Positions 61,971 to 64,000 of a stretch of DNA of 64,000 bases are shown piece by piece. Position 1 is the first letter of the stretch, and the number at the start of each line of letters is the position of its first letter. This stretch comes from JBNKHG01 sp050290225 (GTDB taxonomy: Bacteria > Pseudomonadota > Gammaproteobacteria > Pseudomonadales > Cellvibrionaceae), in assembly GCA_050290225.1 (NCBI GenBank), contig JBNKHG010000057.1, forward strand, positions 124,001 to 188,000, read 5' to 3'. The notes under the pieces are model-generated. The model saw only the letters and a program-made list of their open reading frames with translations. It did not search any database and had not been told where the DNA came from. Made by a program: the position numbers and the translations under genes.

Positions 61971-62000
61971 AAAAAAAGGGAGCAATTTTGCTCCCTTTTT
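61971..62000 (+). terminator. terminator after the thiolase gene
   Basis: AAAAAGGGAGCAA and TTGCTCCCTTTTT pair around a short loop, about 20 bases after the stop. Further on, CGCGGAAT-C-ATTCCGCG (62091-62107) is a compact near-palindrome of unknown role. Apart from these two structures the 333-bp gap up to 62283 holds nothing. Confidence 0.9.
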
Positions 62001-62283
62001 CAACAGACATACCAGCGCCTTGTCAGCTAGTGTACGTTAAGCAACGAAGAAATTCTTGAGCCTGAATAACGGCTTTATTACCCGTCGCTCCGCGGAATCA
62101 TTCCGCGCTAGAAAGCCTTCCCTTGGATCTGATCCTTGCTATCTGCCTGCCCCCAAAAAAAAACCACATCCTATCATGATGGGCTATTTGCGATAGAAAT
62201 GTCATTTGCCCTTTACTTGCAACTCACTTCTTTTGTTTGTCAGTATAATATCGGAGAAAATCCACACTGGTTTGCGAGTAAAT

Positions 62284-62829
62284 ATGGCGATCGAGAATCG
62301 AATGATGGACAGAGATTGTGTAACCCATCGCGATTGTGGCCTGGGTGATAACCGCCACCAGTTGGCGGTCTATATCGGCAATCGTCCCCCGTTACCTGAG
62401 TACCAATTGTTGGAATCGCTGCGGCCGGTAGCGGAAGGGGAGTTGACATCGATCGTTGAGCGCACGGGAAATCACTGGCGGAAAATTTTTAATCTCTACG
62501 CCAAACTGGCGAATGAACTCGGGGAAAACTCCCACGAAAGTTGGCAGGACTATCGGGATTCGATATTGCTAACAAGCGGTAGTGGTGTGGCGCTGCTGTT
62601 TAGTGCTCCCCGGTTTGACAAGGTGGATCACGTACGTGTGATTAGCGGTAAGGCTTATGCTTCCCAGTTAGGTATAGATGCGGAATGGCTGGACACTGAC
62701 TTTGCCGTGGACCGTGAACGAAAACTGGTGATTGCGCCGTACTTTGACTATCGACAACTGTCCAATCACAAACTTGCGAAGCTGGTGCGTATCATCAAGG
62801 GATTCACTGGGCAGGAAAGAAGGCGTTAG
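62284..62829 (+). CDS. hypothetical protein
   Basis: This soluble protein of about 181 residues (from ATG 62284; ATG 62302 is an alternative) has no membrane segment or signal peptide. Segments such as LAVYIGNRPPLPEYQLLESLRPV, WRKIFNLYAKLANEL, WLDTDFAVDRERKLVIAPYFDYRQLSNHKL suggest a conserved gammaproteobacterial family of unknown function (possibly DUF6942). A GTG/TTG start further upstream would add a hydrophobic but poorly supported leader. Convergent with the DsbA-like gene. Confidence 0.6.
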   Translation: MAIENRMMDRDCVTHRDCGLGDNRHQLAVYIGNRPPLPEYQLLESLRPVAEGELTSIVERTGNHWRKIFNLYAKLANELGENSHESWQDYRDSILLTSGSGVALLFSAPRFDKVDHVRVISGKAYASQLGIDAEWLDTDFAVDRERKLVIAPYFDYRQLSNHKLAKLVRIIKGFTGQERRR

Positions 62830-62841
62830 AGGCGTTGTGTT

Positions 62842-63501
62842 TTAGCACCAGCTCGCCTCATCAACCGGCCGTTTCAACAACTCCTCTACATTGGCACTCA
62901 ATATCCGGTAGCCCACATTGCCGTAAAGGGTTTGGCGACCATTATCCATAATGTAGGAGGGGCTGCCCTTGAGCTGCAGGATTTGCGCTTCGTGGTAATC
63001 GGTCATCAGTGCGGCAATTGCGTTTCCGTCATGAAGCTGTTTCTCTATCAGGCCAATATCCAGTTGGTTGCTGCTGGCAAGGCTGGCGAGCTGCGTTTGA
63101 TTGCTGATATCTATAGCTTCGATAAAAAATGCTTCCCGCAAACAGCGTGCAAACCGGCTCGACATTTCGGGGGAGTAGGCCAGTTCCACCGCCTTTAACC
63201 ACAGGTGTGCGTTGGCGGAGGTGGTGGGGCGGGTCTCTCGCCAGATATTGTGATTGATGTGCACATGCTCGTAGTCATAGACCGAGTCGTGCACGTGCTT
63301 GCCGAAGCCTTCAAAACTTCCCCTGTCCGACCACTGCGTGTCCATTTTGGCGGAGGTATCACCAAATATATTGATATACCGGTAGCGCAGGCGAATTTTG
63401 TTGCCGTATTGTTGTGTTAATTCGTCGACCCGGCGCTGGGCGATCCAGGCCCATACGCAGAGAATGTCGCTGTAATAATCAATGGCAACAGGCTCATTCA
63501 T
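62842..63501 (-). CDS. DsbA/FrnE-like oxidoreductase-family protein
   Basis: This thioredoxin-fold protein with the DsbA helical insert (219 residues) resembles FrnE and 2-hydroxychromene-2-carboxylate isomerase types. It opens with AIDYYSDILCVWAWIAQRRVDEL and has the cis-proline loop LKGSPSYIMDNGRQTLYGNVGYRIL. The active site reads CVWA with only one cysteine where oxidoreductases have Cys-x-x-Cys, so it is more likely a glutathione-type isomerase or transferase. No signal peptide, hence cytoplasmic. It lies upstream of nothing obvious and downstream of a rhodanese gene. Confidence 0.8.
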   Translation of the reverse strand: MNEPVAIDYYSDILCVWAWIAQRRVDELTQQYGNKIRLRYRYINIFGDTSAKMDTQWSDRGSFEGFGKHVHDSVYDYEHVHINHNIWRETRPTTSANAHLWLKAVELAYSPEMSSRFARCLREAFFIEAIDISNQTQLASLASSNQLDIGLIEKQLHDGNAIAALMTDYHEAQILQLKGSPSYIMDNGRQTLYGNVGYRILSANVEELLKRPVDEASWC

Positions 63502-63584
63502 TTCTCATCGTCCTTTTGCATCTTTTCGGGTAAAGCGATTTGGACAAAGCGATTCGGATATAGCATTGTTCAAGCATCCGGCTA

Positions 63585-63935
63585 TTAGCATTGCAGACAA
63601 TTGCGGATCTGTTCCAGGTTCGAGGTGACCACTGAAATCTGCTGGTAGCCCATTCTCCGCAACTGCTCGGCGGAGAGTGTCGCACGGGCACCGGTGGCAC
63701 AATGAATATAGAGGGGCGTGTCAGCATCCGGGTATTGTTCGGATAGCTTCATTTCCAGCACGCCACGGGGTATTGCGATGGACTGCGGTATCGGGCTGTC
63801 CGCCACTTCGTTTGGCTCTCGAACATCGACCATAATGCCGTGGTTTTTGCCGATTTCGCTTTGTGCCTGTTCGATGGTGATGCAGCGATGTCGGTCGCGG
63901 ATTTCGGCGACCAGCTCAGGTATGGGCTTTAGCAT
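63585..63935 (-). CDS. rhodanese-like domain protein
   Basis: A single-domain sulfurtransferase (116 residues) with HGIMVDVREPNEVADSPIPQSIAIPRGVLE and the active-site loop IHCATGARAT, whose cysteine carries the persulfide. The C-terminal LRRMGYQQISVV is typical. It lies about 80 bp upstream of the DsbA/FrnE-like gene and may be transcribed with it. The specific sulfur acceptor is unknown. Confidence 0.92.
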   Translation of the reverse strand: MLKPIPELVAEIRDRHRCITIEQAQSEIGKNHGIMVDVREPNEVADSPIPQSIAIPRGVLEMKLSEQYPDADTPLYIHCATGARATLSAEQLRRMGYQQISVVTSNLEQIRNCLQC

Positions 63936-64000
63936 GGCGTGTCAGCTCCCTTGGGTTTTAGTGTGCTGGAACATCGACCCGCTGCATTGAGCGGAGCCGG

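Overview
The window reads as chromosomal DNA of an aerobic, probably marine, gammaproteobacterium (Pseudomonadales/Cellvibrionales-like). This rests on the gene order ypjD-like / ffh / rpsP-rimM-trmD-rplS, on hom-thrC-gltX, and on a ped/exa-type quinoprotein alcohol-oxidation cluster. No taxon can be fixed without a search.

Layout. (1) 1-12435: a surface-glycan or glycoconjugate locus with an ABC exporter (cut by the window edge), four paralogous glycosyltransferase-like proteins of one unusual family, a pyruvyl-transferase-like protein, a CBM9/DUF5916-type outer-membrane protein and, on the minus strand, a NodB-like deacetylase and a GT4 enzyme. (2) 12738-29604: a quinoprotein alcohol catabolism island. 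It contains a NosR-like membrane flavo/FeS protein, acetyl-CoA synthetase, a PQQ alcohol dehydrogenase with a lanthanide-type Asp pair, a stand-alone PqqD-like protein, a solute-binding protein, cytochrome c550 (PedF), the PQQ-associated ABC set (binding protein, beta-propeller, ATPase, permease), a porin and a NitT/TauT-type ABC transporter. (3) 30140-49892: mostly housekeeping (MCP, sdaA, ferredoxin, Nudix, gamma-carbonic anhydrase, CorB-like, ypjD-like, ffh, rpsP-rimM-trmD-rplS, a degenerate HD-GYP protein, dsbC, hom, thrC, gltX, two tRNA-Ala). (4) 49893-60770: a patchwork with an att-like tRNA duplication, IS3, IS91, IS5 and IS1182 remnants, and a minus-strand operon pqqA-pqqD-pqqE-(30-aa membrane peptide)-Urate_ox_N-like protein-SerC-like-PyrD-like. 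(5) 60772-64000: thiolase, a hypothetical protein, a DsbA-like protein and a rhodanese.

How it works together: alcohol would be oxidised in the periplasm by the quinoprotein, electrons would pass to c550, and the acid product would be activated by Acs. The cofactor precursor PqqA and the maturation proteins PqqD/E are encoded about 36 kb away. No pqqB, pqqC or aldehyde dehydrogenase is seen in the window.

The most interesting object is the pqqADE operon. Behind canonical PQQ genes it carries a SerC homologue that has lost both substrate-binding His-Arg motifs but keeps the PLP lysine, and a PyrD homologue that has lost the catalytic serine and the orotate-binding segments but keeps the FMN-phosphate site. 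It also encodes a 30-residue single-helix peptide overlapping the pqqE stop and a small haem-type membrane protein. This looks like an undescribed extension of quinone-cofactor metabolism. The window is also rich in short tandem repeats and dispersed heptad repeats.
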